A DNA stretch of 64,000 bases from Permianibacter fluminis (GCF_013179735.1 NZ_JABMEG010000001.1:186001-250000), one strand, 5' to 3'; shown: positions 1 through 8,984, counted from the stretch's first letter. The notes: generated by a model from the sequence alone, not told the origin. Made by a program: numbers and translations.

Positions 1-719
1 TGCGCGGCAAACAACAGCGTGCCGGTGCCGATCACCTCCACTGCTTCGGTTTGCGCCACTTGCTTGGCCTGATTGAGCGCGGCCATGGCGAGGTTCTGAT
101 ATTGGTCATCAAATACTGAACGCGACGAGATGGCATCAACCAGCACGTAGTAGCGGCCGTCATGACTCAATGCGAGCAAACCGTCATCGGGCCGGGCGCC
201 ACCGCTCCGTGCCGACAAGCCTTGCAGACTGTTGGCAAAAAAACCTAACGGGTCACCACCCGGAACCGCCACCGCCAGCGGTGAATACAGCGCCTGCAGC
301 ACGCGTTGCTGTAAGGCCTCGCCACCTTGCTGCAGCAACTGGGCATCGGCCGGCGTCAGCAGTGCGCTGCGATACGGCAACAGCGCTTCGATCACGGCCG
401 CTTGTGCAGTCGCCGGCAATTCGAACTGGATACGCTCGAATACCGCGCTCTGCCGCAAGCTGTCAGCAAAGCGCTGGGCGGCGCGCCGGGCCGTGTCCCG
501 GTCCGGATGACTGAGCAAAAAAATACTGTGGCTGCCGATTGTGGCCTGAACTTGCTGGGCCGCCTGCTCGGCCAGCGGCTCACGCTCGGTGCTCGGCAAC
601 AGCGCCAGCAGATCGGTGCTGAACGCGTCACCGGCGCGCAGGCGCTGGCCAACGAAAGCCGCAGCCAGAATCAAGGCGAACAGGAACAGCAGTATGCGCG
701 GCGCCAACCAGACTTTCAC
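1..719 (-). CDS. MMPL/RND-family exporter, N-terminal part (APE cluster)
   Basis: Partial gene, cut by the left edge; only the first ~239 residues are present. The start is a GTG at 719 that overlaps the stop of the lolA-like gene (GTGA). The protein opens with a membrane helix (residues ~4-21, rich in Leu, Ala, Phe) followed by a periplasmic-type domain, ending in a stretch like VIGTGTLLFAA. This fits the first transmembrane helix and first periplasmic loop of the MMPL-type exporters found next to LolA-like proteins in aryl polyene clusters. The likely role is moving the polyene lipid or its precursor across the inner membrane. The assignment rests on context and topology, because the diagnostic transmembrane core lies outside the window. 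Confidence 0.72.
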   Translation of the reverse strand, partial: MKVWLAPRILLFLFALILAAAFVGQRLRAGDAFSTDLLALLPSTEREPLAEQAAQQVQATIGSHSIFLLSHPDRDTARRAAQRFADSLRQSAVFERIQFELPATAQAAVIEALLPYRSALLTPADAQLLQQGGEALQQRVLQALYSPLAVAVPGGDPLGFFANSLQGLSARSGGARPDDGLLALSHDGRYYVLVDAISSRSVFDDQYQNLAMAALNQAKQVAQTEAVEVIGTGTLLFAA

Positions 720-1333
720 CGCAACTGCTCCAGCAAAGCCTGCTCGTCTGCGCTCGGTGGCGTAGAAGCCGCGGGCTGAAACTGCAGCTCGGTGCGATCA
801 CCGTTGCGATCGCGGATCACGACCGTGTCGATATGCGCCGAACCGGTCAATTGCACCTGCTGAAGCGCCAGCGTCAGCGGTTCATGCAGCGGCGTCAAAG
901 TCAGTTGCCAGCCGCCGGGGACGCTACTCAGCTCGCAGTGAAAATCCTGCTCGAGTGCGCTCAGCTCGCCGGCCAGCACGCTGTGCAACAAGCGGCCGAG
1001 GGTGCGCAGCCAGGGCGCCTCGCTGACCTGCAACAGCCGCTGTTGACCCGCTTCTTCCAGTATCAGTTTGTCGCGACCAATGCCGTAGCGCGCCGGCAAA
1101 GGTTTTTTCAGGCTGTACAAGACGCCCTGACCCGGCACCACCAACACCTCACCGAAGGCCCGCAATGGTCGACTCAGGCCGGCGACCGTCTTCAGCTGGG
1201 TGAACTGTGTCCGTTGCTGGGGCTGTTGCTGAGTCTGCTGCGCCAGCTGCGCGGTCAGCGCCGGCAGCGTCAATTCGGCTGCGGTGGCCGACACGGAAAA
1301 CACGCTGATGATGAACAGCAGGCGAAAGTTCAT
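716..1333 (-). CDS. LolA-like outer-membrane lipoprotein carrier (APE cluster)
   Basis: 205 residues. The start at 1333 (MNFRLLFIISVF) gives a signal peptide ending near ATAAE and an ATGA overlap with the thioesterase stop. The mature part has the LolA pattern: a region on partially oxidised substrate (LSRPLRAFGEVLVVPGQGVL, then KPLPARYGIGRDKLIL) and a long beta-strand-rich remainder. Members in aryl polyene clusters are thought to carry the lipid-linked pigment through the periplasm to the outer membrane. This is a cluster-specific paralogue, not the housekeeping LolA, because it sits between a thioesterase and an MMPL exporter. Confidence 0.85.
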   Translation of the reverse strand: MNFRLLFIISVFSVSATAAELTLPALTAQLAQQTQQQPQQRTQFTQLKTVAGLSRPLRAFGEVLVVPGQGVLYSLKKPLPARYGIGRDKLILEEAGQQRLLQVSEAPWLRTLGRLLHSVLAGELSALEQDFHCELSSVPGGWQLTLTPLHEPLTLALQQVQLTGSAHIDTVVIRDRNGDRTELQFQPAASTPPSADEQALLEQLR

Positions 1334-1749
1334 GCCGACAACCCCAGCCGCTCGCGCAAAATCGGCGGCGACACCAGCTGCATTTCGCCGCTGGCCATCG
1401 CCACTGCCACCTGAATGGTGTAACCACGGGTCAGGCGGGCACCGGTGTCGGCGGCCCGGATCAGATAGTCGATACGCAAGCGGTTTTCCCATTCGACCAA
1501 CTTCGCCAGCACCTTGATGCGCTGCTCGTACCGGGCTGAGCCCACGTATTTGATCTGGGCATCGACAATCGGCCAGGCATAGCCGGAGTCACGCATCTGG
1601 AGATAGTCATAATTAAAGCTGCGCAGCAGCGCGCAGCGCGCCACTTCGAAATAGCGAAAATAATTGCCATGCCAGACCACGCCCATCATGTCGCAATCAT
1701 GAAAGGGGATTTCCAGTTCGATTTCCTGCTCGCGCAGCGCTGTGCTCAC
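1330..1749 (-). CDS. Acyl-CoA/ACP thioesterase, hot-dog fold (YbgC-like)
   Basis: 139 residues with the 4HBT signature near the N-terminus: HDCDMMGVVWHGNYFRYFE, where the Asp in HDCD is the usual catalytic residue, followed by Tyr/Phe-rich helix residues. Length and motif match YbgC/FadM-type acyl thioesterases. In aryl polyene clusters the equivalent enzyme (ApeK in Xenorhabdus) is proposed to release or proofread acyl-ACP intermediates. It overlaps the lolA-like gene by four bases and lies 55 bases after the ammonia-lyase gene, so it is probably the same transcript. Confidence 0.85.
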   Translation of the reverse strand: MSTALREQEIELEIPFHDCDMMGVVWHGNYFRYFEVARCALLRSFNYDYLQMRDSGYAWPIVDAQIKYVGSARYEQRIKVLAKLVEWENRLRIDYLIRAADTGARLTRGYTIQVAVAMASGEMQLVSPPILRERLGLSA

Positions 1750-1804
1750 GTTGGTCGCATCCGGTTGGCCAAACTCAAAGTGTTCTCGGGGTATTCCGTC
1801 GAGC

Positions 1805-3370
1805 TCATACCGAGTACAAACGGAACTGCCGCTGCTGCACCGCAGCCGTCAGCGCCCGCAGCTCAAACTCCAGCATGCGATCTTCACTGATGAAACCGCT
1901 GAACTGGCGCACGCTGACAACCGTTTCGGTCAATGCCGGGGCATGCGCTTCGGCGCTCAACTCGCCGGCAGCGGTGCGCAAATCATAAGCCTGCGCCACC
2001 GCCATCAGCAGCGACGCCGCGACTTGCTCTGTCAGCTCCAGCGTGCGCAAGCAATCGCGTGCGGCGATGGTGCCCATGCTGACCTTGTCCTGGTTATGAC
2101 ACTCGGTTGAGCGCGAGAACACACTGGCTGGCATGGTCAGCTTCAGGGCTTCGGCAGTCCAGGCCGACGCGCCGATTTGAACCGCTTTCAAACCGTGATT
2201 GATGGCGGCACGACTGCCATGGGCGCCGGACAAATTGTGCGGCAAACCATGGTTGTAGCGGCGATCGACCAGCAGCGCCAATTGCCGATCCAGCAGATCA
2301 GCCAGATTGGCGACCGCGGTTTTCATGCTGTCCATGACGAAGGCGATATGGCCGCCGTAAAAGTGGCCGCCATGCAGCACCGCTTCTTCGGCACTGTCGA
2401 TAATGGGGTTGTCGTTGGCGCTGTTCAGTTCGTTCTCGATATCCCGGCGCATCCATGACAACGCGTCCTGCAGCACACCGATCACATGCGGCGCGCAGCG
2501 AATCGAATAACGATCCTGCAGTCGTGGGCCCTGCTCCGGTTGCCCCGGCGCCAAATCATTCCAAATTCGTTCCGCCACCAACTGCTGGCCGGCATGCGGT
2601 TTAACAGCAAACAAGCGCGGATCAAAATGGCCGCGATTGCCCTGCATGGTCAGCGAGGCCAATGCGGTGATGCGACTGCACAGTTGACTGAGGTATTCCG
2701 CACGTTGGTATGCCAGCGCCGCCAAAGCAGTCATGACGGCGGTGCCGTTCATGATTGCCAGACCTTCCTTCGGCGCCAGCTTCAGCGGCGCCAGACCGTG
2801 TTGGCGATGCAGCTCGGCAGCAGGGATTTTTTGACCGTCCACCAACAGGTCGCGCTCACCGACCAAGGCAGCGGCGACATAGGAAAGTGGCGTCAGATCG
2901 CCGCTGGCACCGACTGAACCTTCTTCCGGTATCAACGGTAACCAGTTCTTTTCGATCAGCAACTGCAAGCGTTCCAATAGTTCCCAGCGCACGCCGGAAA
3001 AGCCATGTGCCAGCGAGTTCAGGCGCGCCACCAGCACGGCACGGGTCGCGACCGGGTCCAGGTAACGGCCGAGTCCGCAGCCATGATAGCGAGTCAGATG
3101 CAGCGGCAATTCCTGCACCAGTTCAGCCGGTACCGTGGTCGTCACGGAGTCGCCATAGCCGGTGGTGACGCCATAAATAATGCCGCTGTCGGCCAGATAG
3201 CGTCGCAGGAAGTCAGCGCCCTGGTCGATCAACGCCCGCTGCGCCAGATTCAATTGCAAATCCTGCTGCCGTTCGGCAACGGCACATAGCTGTTCGATGG
3301 TCAGGCGCTGGCCGCCCACCAAGACCGGCGGTCGGCTGCCGGCAAACCCTTGTTCAGTTGCTGCTGTCAT
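1805..3370 (-). CDS. Aromatic amino acid (tyrosine/histidine) ammonia-lyase of the APE cluster
   Basis: 521 residues, the usual size for the HAL/PAL/TAL family. It carries the self-processing Ala-Ser-Gly triad (residues ~155-157 in GSVGASGDLTPLSY) that forms the MIO electrophile, and the catalytic Tyr in YGVTTGYG (~66). At the aromatic-substrate selectivity position I read Tyr-His (LTRYHGCGLG, ~95-96) instead of the Ser-His typical of histidine-degrading HutH. No hut genes are nearby. The inferred role is deamination of tyrosine to 4-coumarate, the aryl starter of the polyene. The start chosen at 3370 (MTAATEQ) overlaps the upstream fusion gene by 17 bases; the open frame continues upstream without family similarity. 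Confidence 0.88.
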   Translation of the reverse strand: MTAATEQGFAGSRPPVLVGGQRLTIEQLCAVAERQQDLQLNLAQRALIDQGADFLRRYLADSGIIYGVTTGYGDSVTTTVPAELVQELPLHLTRYHGCGLGRYLDPVATRAVLVARLNSLAHGFSGVRWELLERLQLLIEKNWLPLIPEEGSVGASGDLTPLSYVAAALVGERDLLVDGQKIPAAELHRQHGLAPLKLAPKEGLAIMNGTAVMTALAALAYQRAEYLSQLCSRITALASLTMQGNRGHFDPRLFAVKPHAGQQLVAERIWNDLAPGQPEQGPRLQDRYSIRCAPHVIGVLQDALSWMRRDIENELNSANDNPIIDSAEEAVLHGGHFYGGHIAFVMDSMKTAVANLADLLDRQLALLVDRRYNHGLPHNLSGAHGSRAAINHGLKAVQIGASAWTAEALKLTMPASVFSRSTECHNQDKVSMGTIAARDCLRTLELTEQVAASLLMAVAQAYDLRTAAGELSAEAHAPALTETVVSVRQFSGFISEDRMLEFELRALTAAVQQRQFRLYSV

Positions 3371-5108
3371 GAATTGCACTCCGGCTGCTGTATTCAGCCT
3401 CTGGCCGCTGCCAAAAATCGAAAAAATTGAACCATTGCAGTGGCGCCTGCCTGGCATAAAAAGCCAGCCGCTCGGCATAGCGCGCGACCGCGTCCTGCAA
3501 CATCTGGGCACGCGCGCTGCGCGGGCCGGCCAGCGTGGTGGCGAACGGCTCCAGAATCAGTTCAAACTGTTTGCCCTGGCGTAAACAGAAAAACAGGTAC
3601 ACCGGGCAATCGAGCAAACTGGCCAGAATGAATGGTCCTTGTGCGAACGCAGCGGGCGCGCCCAAGAACGGCTGCATTTGCACCCGCCCCTGGCTGTGCA
3701 CCGGCGTCCGGTCGCCAACAATCACCAGCAGCTCGCCCCGATCGATCCGCTGCCGCAGCAGCATGGCCGTGTCCGCGCTCATGTCGCGCACTTCGATCAG
3801 ATGTGCTGCGACATCCGGATGCTGTTGTTTCAGATAGTCCATGAAGCGCTGGCCATGTTCGGTGAAGACCACCGCATTGACCACCAGACCATCCTGACGC
3901 GTGCTCAGGGCGCGCGCCAATTCCAGATTGCCCAGATGACTGCCTATCAACAGCGCGCCACGACCACTGGCCCTTAGCTGTAGCAATTCGGCCTGTTGCT
4001 CGAACCGCACATCGTGCGCATCCAGCTCACCGCGCCAGGCCGCGATCTTGTCCAGCATGGCCTCGCCGAAGCAGCGAAAGTGGCGCCAGCTGTCACGCCA
4101 GGTCGGCGGTGTCGGCAATGCCGGGCTGCCGGCCGCATGTGCGCGCTGCAGAAACTGCTGCGACGCACGGCGGGCGCTGCCGCCCGCCAGAACAAAGTAC
4201 AGCATCACCGGATACAGCAGCGCGGAAAAAAACCGACGGCCAAACAGCCGGTAACAGCTGACCAGAAACGCGATACCGGCCGTCGAGCCGCGCTCCGGCT
4301 TGGCCGACCAATGGCTCGGCTCAGTTGCACTGACCTGGGCTGATACTGCGCGTGCACGCGGCGTTGAGAAAACGCGGCGCAAGCGCCGCCGTAACAGCAG
4401 CGGTGCCCGCGGCAACATCGCAAAAAACAAACCGGCATGCATGCGCGAAATCATCAGGTTGTCACGCAGCGCTTTGAAATGGGAAACCCCATCCAGTGGA
4501 TAGGTCACGGCGAGCGGCAAAAACTGCAGCGGCACGTCATCCCAGTACAGACGGACCAGGATCTCGATATCAAAATCCATGCGCTCGCCAATACCGACCC
4601 GGTCGATCAACGCACAGGTGCTGGCCAGGGGATAAATGCGGAAGCCGCACATGGCATCTTCGATCGCCAACGACAGCGTTTCGATGGCAACCCAGAAATC
4701 GGTGATCTTGCGACCATACAAGCGCGCTTTCGGGATGCTGGCATCATAGACCGGCTTACCGGCAATCAACGCCGTTGGCGCCGCCGCACAGGCCGCCAGA
4801 AATTGTGGCACCACGGCCTGATCGTGTTGGCCATCGGCATCGATCTGAAAAGCATGGCTGTAACCATTGCGCTGCAACCAGCGAAAACCGTGCATGCTGG
4901 CGGCGCCTTTGCCGCGATTGACCGGCAGACGTTCGATATGAATGTCAGGCTGATGCTGTAACTGATCCAGCACCTGTTGATCCGCTGCATCACTGCCGTC
5001 ATCAACGATCAGTATCGGCAAACCAAAGCGGCGCAAGCCGGCGACCGTTGCCGGCAACGCGCCGCCATGATTGAAATTCGGTATCAGGAATGCCGGTCGC
5101 GTGGTCAC
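3354..5108 (-). CDS. Glycosyltransferase family 2 - LpxL-type acyltransferase fusion
   Basis: 584 residues with two domains. Residues ~1-240 form a GT-A family 2 glycosyltransferase (start FLIPNFNHGG, then ILIVDDGSDA and DADGQHD, the DxD-type metal site). Residues ~300-570 form a lysophospholipid/LpxL-like acyltransferase (IGSHLGNLELAR as the HX4-type motif, VGDRTPVHSQGR, and a C-terminal FNFFDFW stretch). This fused arrangement is known in aryl polyene clusters, where it is thought to help build the lipid anchor carrying the polyene. It overlaps the dehydratase stop by ATGA and the ammonia-lyase start by 17 bases, indicating translational coupling. The order of action of the two halves cannot be read from sequence. 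Confidence 0.88.
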   Translation of the reverse strand: MTTRPAFLIPNFNHGGALPATVAGLRRFGLPILIVDDGSDAADQQVLDQLQHQPDIHIERLPVNRGKGAASMHGFRWLQRNGYSHAFQIDADGQHDQAVVPQFLAACAAAPTALIAGKPVYDASIPKARLYGRKITDFWVAIETLSLAIEDAMCGFRIYPLASTCALIDRVGIGERMDFDIEILVRLYWDDVPLQFLPLAVTYPLDGVSHFKALRDNLMISRMHAGLFFAMLPRAPLLLRRRLRRVFSTPRARAVSAQVSATEPSHWSAKPERGSTAGIAFLVSCYRLFGRRFFSALLYPVMLYFVLAGGSARRASQQFLQRAHAAGSPALPTPPTWRDSWRHFRCFGEAMLDKIAAWRGELDAHDVRFEQQAELLQLRASGRGALLIGSHLGNLELARALSTRQDGLVVNAVVFTEHGQRFMDYLKQQHPDVAAHLIEVRDMSADTAMLLRQRIDRGELLVIVGDRTPVHSQGRVQMQPFLGAPAAFAQGPFILASLLDCPVYLFFCLRQGKQFELILEPFATTLAGPRSARAQMLQDAVARYAERLAFYARQAPLQWFNFFDFWQRPEAEYSSRSAIHDSSN

Positions 5109-5494
5109 GAGGCATGCTCACTCGTCGCGGCTGGGTCGGCAAACACGATGCGACCGCTGCTGTGACGGCCGCGCTCGGAGTCGTAGCTGAACAGCAATTT
5201 GCCGGTGGCAGCCCGGTAATCCAGAGTCAGCTGAATCTGCTGTTGTGGTTCGATGATGGCCTGGAACTTCAGCGCTTCCATTTTCTGGAAGCGGCCAGTG
5301 AAACCGAAATGACGACGACCAAAATGAGTCGCCCAGTCAATCTGGACAACGCCGGGCAATATCGCATGCATCGGAAAATGCCCGGGGAAATACACCAGCG
5401 ACGCCGGCACGTTCAGTGTCAGCACCAGTCCGGCAGCGGTCTGCTCGGTCTGTATCAGACTCGGCAATTTTTCAACCGCGGCAATGCGGGTCAT
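5105..5494 (-). CDS. 3-hydroxyacyl-ACP dehydratase, FabZ/FabA-like (APE cluster)
   Basis: 129 residues, hot-dog fold. The motif YFPGHFPMHAILPGVVQ holds the dehydratase His in GHFP and the ILPGV segment typical of FabZ/FabA. It matches the small dehydratase subunit (ApeI-type) that forms a heterodimer with ApeP in the Xenorhabdus system; a partner gene would lie outside the window on the left. It overlaps both neighbours by four bases (ATGA), sitting between the aryl ligase and the GT2-acyltransferase fusion. It is unlikely to be the housekeeping FabZ, which normally sits beside lpxA/lpxD. Confidence 0.85.
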   Translation of the reverse strand: MTRIAAVEKLPSLIQTEQTAAGLVLTLNVPASLVYFPGHFPMHAILPGVVQIDWATHFGRRHFGFTGRFQKMEALKFQAIIEPQQQIQLTLDYRAATGKLLFSYDSERGRHSSGRIVFADPAATSEHAS

Positions 5495-6972
5495 TGCGGC
5501 ACTCCGTCATGGCTATCGGCAGCAAACAAAGCTGTCAGCGCCTGCTGGGTCAGTTTGCCACGGCTGTCTCTCGGCATGTCGGCAACGTAGCGAAACCGTT
5601 TCGGCAATAACACCCGCTCGAAGCGTCCCGCGAGGTGGTTGCGCAGCTGCTCGTTCACTGCCCGCTTGCCCTGCTCATGCAGCGATTGTTGCCCCGTAGC
5701 GGTCAGCCGTATCACCACCGCCACGATGCTGCGCGGGCTGTCCAATACCAGCGCCGCCACTTCGGCAACAGCCGGGTGGGTCGCCAGAGCCTGCTCGAGC
5801 TCGGTCAATGACAAACGTTTTGCTTCAATTTTGACGATGCGGTCAGCGCGCCCCAACAGCTCGAAATGACGCGCATCCCGGAGCACCGCCCGATCACCAA
5901 GATCGCACCAATCCTGACGTTCGGCGGCCGGTGACAGCACCTGCAAGCCGCCGTCAGCGGTCAGTCTGGCCTGCACCGACGGTAACAACTGCCAGCGCTC
6001 ATCGCTGCTGGCGGCATCACGCTGGCGCCAGGCGACACCGCCCGTTTCGGTGCTGCCCAACACTTCGTAAGGCGCCGCCCCCCATTGCTGTTGCAGCAGC
6101 AAGGCAGAGTCCCGCGACAACGGTGCGCCCGAGCTGAATGTGGCAACTAGCGCTGGCGCGACCCGAGTCAAATCGGTCGCCGCCGGCAACCGGTTCAAGT
6201 GGGCCGGACTGCTGATCAACAAACACGGTGCATGCGTGGCAATTTGTGCCAGCAGCGGTTCCGGATAGTGTTCCGTCTCGGCAACAAAGCAGCGACCGCT
6301 TGCCAACGGCCACAACAGGCGAAACAACAAACCATATATGTGGTGATGCGGAACCGTTGCCAGCACGGTCGCATCAGGCAGCGGAAACTGCTGCGACAGC
6401 GCCTGCAACTCCGCTTGCAACTGACGCAGTGTGCGATGCACCGCTTTCGGTTTACCGGTACTCCCGGACGTGAACAGCTGCAAGGCCAACGCGTCAGCCG
6501 TAATCGGTTGCGGCGGCCTAACCATCGCTGCCGTTGTCGTTTGCTGCGTGGGAATTGCTGTCGGCAAATGGTCACTCAGGATGCCAGCACAGTCCGGCAA
6601 CAGCTGCGCTAGCGTTTCCGGCTGCGCATTTGGCGGCAACACGGCGCCATGGCCGGCCTGCCACAGGGCAAACAAGCCGACCGCAAATTCAAAACTGTCT
6701 TCACACCAGAGCAGCCAGCGTTGGCTTGGTGTCGATGACAGTTGTGTAGACGACAGTCGCGCTCGCACATTCTCGACCCGCGCCAGAAAATCAGCGCCAG
6801 TCATGGCGGCGTTTGCACGCCGGCAAACGGTGCGATCAGCAAAGCCTGGCCAGTGCGGAAAGGCAGCGAGCTCAAACAAGTCAGCCAACACCGACGAACT
6901 CAGTGAACGGGACGAAGACGACGCCGTATTTTGCAGCGCCGCGCGGTCGTGCGTCGGGACGGAATGGCTCAT
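5491..6972 (-). CDS. AMP-dependent acyl ligase loading aryl starter (APE cluster)
   Basis: 493 residues from the start at 6972 (MSHSVPT), which overlaps the stop of the COG4648 gene by ATGA. Adenylation-domain motifs are clear: the P-loop LFTSGSTGKPKAVHR, EVLGSTETGGVAWR (A5), DLGDRAVL (A7 region), LLGRADRIVKIEAKR (A8), and a C-terminal Lys in RDSRGKLTQQAL (A10). Known relatives in aryl polyene clusters (ApeH) activate 4-hydroxybenzoate/coumarate-type acids and load them on the acyl carrier protein. This follows directly from the ammonia-lyase activity encoded two genes downstream. Confidence 0.88.
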   Translation of the reverse strand: MSHSVPTHDRAALQNTASSSSRSLSSSVLADLFELAAFPHWPGFADRTVCRRANAAMTGADFLARVENVRARLSSTQLSSTPSQRWLLWCEDSFEFAVGLFALWQAGHGAVLPPNAQPETLAQLLPDCAGILSDHLPTAIPTQQTTTAAMVRPPQPITADALALQLFTSGSTGKPKAVHRTLRQLQAELQALSQQFPLPDATVLATVPHHHIYGLLFRLLWPLASGRCFVAETEHYPEPLLAQIATHAPCLLISSPAHLNRLPAATDLTRVAPALVATFSSGAPLSRDSALLLQQQWGAAPYEVLGSTETGGVAWRQRDAASSDERWQLLPSVQARLTADGGLQVLSPAAERQDWCDLGDRAVLRDARHFELLGRADRIVKIEAKRLSLTELEQALATHPAVAEVAALVLDSPRSIVAVVIRLTATGQQSLHEQGKRAVNEQLRNHLAGRFERVLLPKRFRYVADMPRDSRGKLTQQALTALFAADSHDGVPQ

Positions 6973-7535
6973 TGCGGCGCCAACCAATCGCGCAGACGCG
7001 CCCGGAACAGGCGCTCACCAAACAGCAGCGAGCCCATCAAAAGATAGGACAGCAGACCGTTATAGAGCGCCCAAATGGCAACATTCGGCTGCAAGCTCGT
7101 CAACAGCGCCACGGTGGCATTGATGATGAAGAAACCGCACCAGATCAAGGTCAAGCGAGCGGTGTACCGAACTTCACGGGCATCCAGTTCGACGCCCAGT
7201 TCAAGCCGGGCAATGCGGGCAATGATGGACGGTGGCCAGATCAGCGAACCGGCAAACAAGATCAGCATGCTGAGACTGATGATGACCGGGTAATAGCGCA
7301 ACCACTGACTGCTGTTCAGCAGCATCGCACAGAGGGCGAACAACACGGCCACCAGCATCGGCCAGCGCCAATCGCGCCAAGCTTGAGTCGAGCGCAGCGT
7401 CAGCACGCGCAGCAACAGCGCCAGCAATAGCAAGGTCGCCAGCGTCCGCGGCGACCAATGCTGGATACCGACGAAGACCAGAACGGGATAGAGCAGTAGC
7501 AGGCCAACGGCCAATGCTTGCAGCAATCGCCGCAT
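6969..7535 (-). CDS. COG4648 predicted inner-membrane protein of APE cluster
   Basis: 188 residues, almost wholly hydrophobic, with about six membrane helices. The order is an N-terminal helix (LLQALAVGLLLLYPVLVFV), three more in the middle, then two near the C-terminus (WCGFFIINATVALL and LYNGLLSYLLMG). It resembles the COG4648 membrane protein that is a regular member of aryl polyene clusters, between the acyl carrier proteins and the ligase. The biochemical role is unknown. Its start at 7535 overlaps the last base of the ACP stop (TGATG), and its own stop overlaps the ligase start. Confidence 0.82.
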   Translation of the reverse strand: MRRLLQALAVGLLLLYPVLVFVGIQHWSPRTLATLLLLALLLRVLTLRSTQAWRDWRWPMLVAVLFALCAMLLNSSQWLRYYPVIISLSMLILFAGSLIWPPSIIARIARLELGVELDAREVRYTARLTLIWCGFFIINATVALLTSLQPNVAIWALYNGLLSYLLMGSLLFGERLFRARLRDWLAPQ

Positions 7536-7786
7536 CAGGCAGCCTGCAGCAAACCGCTCACGGTGCGCACAACATCACCGACAGTGCGGACTTGCTTGAA
7601 CTCGTCTGGCTTGATTTTCTTGCCGGTCAGTTCCTGCAGCTTGATCACCAGATCAACCGCATCGATGCTGTCGAGATCCAGCTCTTCGTACAGGCGAGAT
7701 TCCATGGTGATCGCGTCGCCATCGACTTCGAACACATCCACCAGAATGCCTTTCAAGGCCTCAAAAATTTCAGTCTGGGTTTTCAT
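7535..7786 (-). CDS. Acyl carrier protein 2 (APE cluster)
   Basis: 83 residues starting at 7786 (MKTQTEIF). The phosphopantetheine site is Ser40 in ELDLDSIDAVDL, the standard DSxxxxxL motif. It shows the acidic four-helix pattern of type II carrier proteins. Paired with a second, sequence-divergent ACP 10 bases upstream, as in known aryl polyene systems, where one carrier is used for loading the starter and the other for elongation (or lipid transfer). Which of the two has which task is not visible here. Confidence 0.92.
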   Translation of the reverse strand: MKTQTEIFEALKGILVDVFEVDGDAITMESRLYEELDLDSIDAVDLVIKLQELTGKKIKPDEFKQVRTVGDVVRTVSGLLQAA

Positions 7787-7796
7787 GGTGCTTACC

Positions 7797-8063
7797 TCAT
7801 ACGGCCTGTTGCTGCTGACCGGCAATGAACGCGGCCAGATTACGAACGGAGCGGAAATGCTCCTTGTTGCTGCTGTTGTTGGCGTCCAGCTTGACCTGAT
7901 ATTTCTTTTGCACCGCGACGCCCAGTTCAAGCGCATCGATCGAATCGAGCCCCAGACCTTCGACAAACAACGGCGCTGCGCTATCGATATCGTCCGGCGT
8001 CATGTCTTCCAACGCCAGCGTGTCGATAATCAGCTGTTTGAGCTCGAGTTCCAATGCGTTCAT
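7797..8063 (-). CDS. Acyl carrier protein 1 (APE cluster)
   Basis: 88 residues with the phosphopantetheine Ser41 in GLGLDSIDALEL. It begins MNALELELKQL and ends in a Gln-rich tail. It lies first of the tandem pair, 63 bases after the acyltransferase gene and 10 bases before the second ACP. Its poly-Asn/Ser segment (DANNSSNKEH) before helix IV differs from the second ACP, supporting separate roles. Part of the type II polyketide machinery for the pigment. Confidence 0.92.
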   Translation of the reverse strand: MNALELELKQLIIDTLALEDMTPDDIDSAAPLFVEGLGLDSIDALELGVAVQKKYQVKLDANNSSNKEHFRSVRNLAAFIAGQQQQAV

Positions 8064-8126
8064 GCCTGCTTGCTACCTTCGTTTTGCACTTGCCAAACGG
8101 TGATCGGTGCGGCCACCGATTCCGTA

Positions 8127-8984
8127 TCACTCTACTGCCGACGCCTCGCCATCACGCTTGGCAACGGCGTCAGAAAAAAACTGTTGCAGCCAGCGGGTCA
8201 GCTGGCGCGATGCCAGCGGCGCTTCGGTGCCACGGGCAATGATCTGTTCGGCCCGGATCGGCTCCAGCACATCGAGCCGAACGTGAAACCGACGCGCCGG
8301 CACCTGATACCAGCGCGTCGCCTTGGTCAGCGTCGGCGGGTTGCAGGTGAGAATCACCGGCACCATTTCGCAATCGGTGGCGAGCGCCACATGGGCCGCA
8401 CCACGCTGAAAGCTGAACGGATCACCGGGCACGGTTCGGGTGCCTTCCGGAAACACGATCAGCGGCCGCTGTTTTGCCAGCGCCTTGCCGCAGTCCTGCA
8501 CCAGTTGCTCGGCGCCGCGGTTCGGAATGTATTGCGCCGCCCGCACCACCCCGCCGAGATAACGGTGCTGCCACAGCGCTTCCTTGACGATGCAATCGGC
8601 GCGCGGCATCAGGCTGATCATCAACACCACATCGATCAGGGTCGGGTGATTGGCGAGCACCAGCACGCCGTTGAGCTCACGCAAGCGTTCGGCATTGCGC
8701 AGCTCCACACTCATCACACCGAGCCAGATCATCTGGCCGATAAAAAACCGAAAACTCTGGTGGATCGCCCGCTGGGCCCGATCCCGGCGCTGGTCCGGAT
8801 CGCGCCAGCACAAATGGGTGATCGGAAACACCGTCAGCGTCAGCAGCAAACCGCCCAGACTGAAACTGAAAAAACACCAGCCGGTGGCGAGCACTCGCCA
8901 GCAATAATTCAGCTGCCGACCAAGTCGCTGCCACAGCGTTGTCGGAGCGCGGGTCACCGCCAGTTCGTTGACCGGTCTAGCCAT
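8127..8984 (-). CDS. Lysophospholipid acyltransferase, PlsC-like (APE cluster)
   Basis: 285 residues. It has an N-terminal membrane segment (FFSFSLGGLLLTLTVFPI), the HX4D acyltransferase motif as NHPTLID, and FPEGTR for glycerol-phosphate binding, followed by VPVIL-type block IV. These define the PlsC/1-acyl-glycerol-3-phosphate acyltransferase fold. In aryl polyene clusters this gene (ApeD position) follows the chain-length-factor ketosynthase, as here, and probably makes the lipid part onto which the polyene is attached. Its start overlaps the upstream gene by eight bases. Confidence 0.87.
   Translation of the reverse strand: MARPVNELAVTRAPTTLWQRLGRQLNYCWRVLATGWCFFSFSLGGLLLTLTVFPITHLCWRDPDQRRDRAQRAIHQSFRFFIGQMIWLGVMSVELRNAERLRELNGVLVLANHPTLIDVVLMISLMPRADCIVKEALWQHRYLGGVVRAAQYIPNRGAEQLVQDCGKALAKQRPLIVFPEGTRTVPGDPFSFQRGAAHVALATDCEMVPVILTCNPPTLTKATRWYQVPARRFHVRLDVLEPIRAEQIIARGTEAPLASRQLTRWLQQFFSDAVAKRDGEASAVE

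Noticed and set aside
1805-3370. HutH histidine ammonia-lyase of histidine degradation
   Set aside because: No hutU, hutI or hutG nearby, and the gene is embedded in an aryl polyene cluster with a different selectivity motif.
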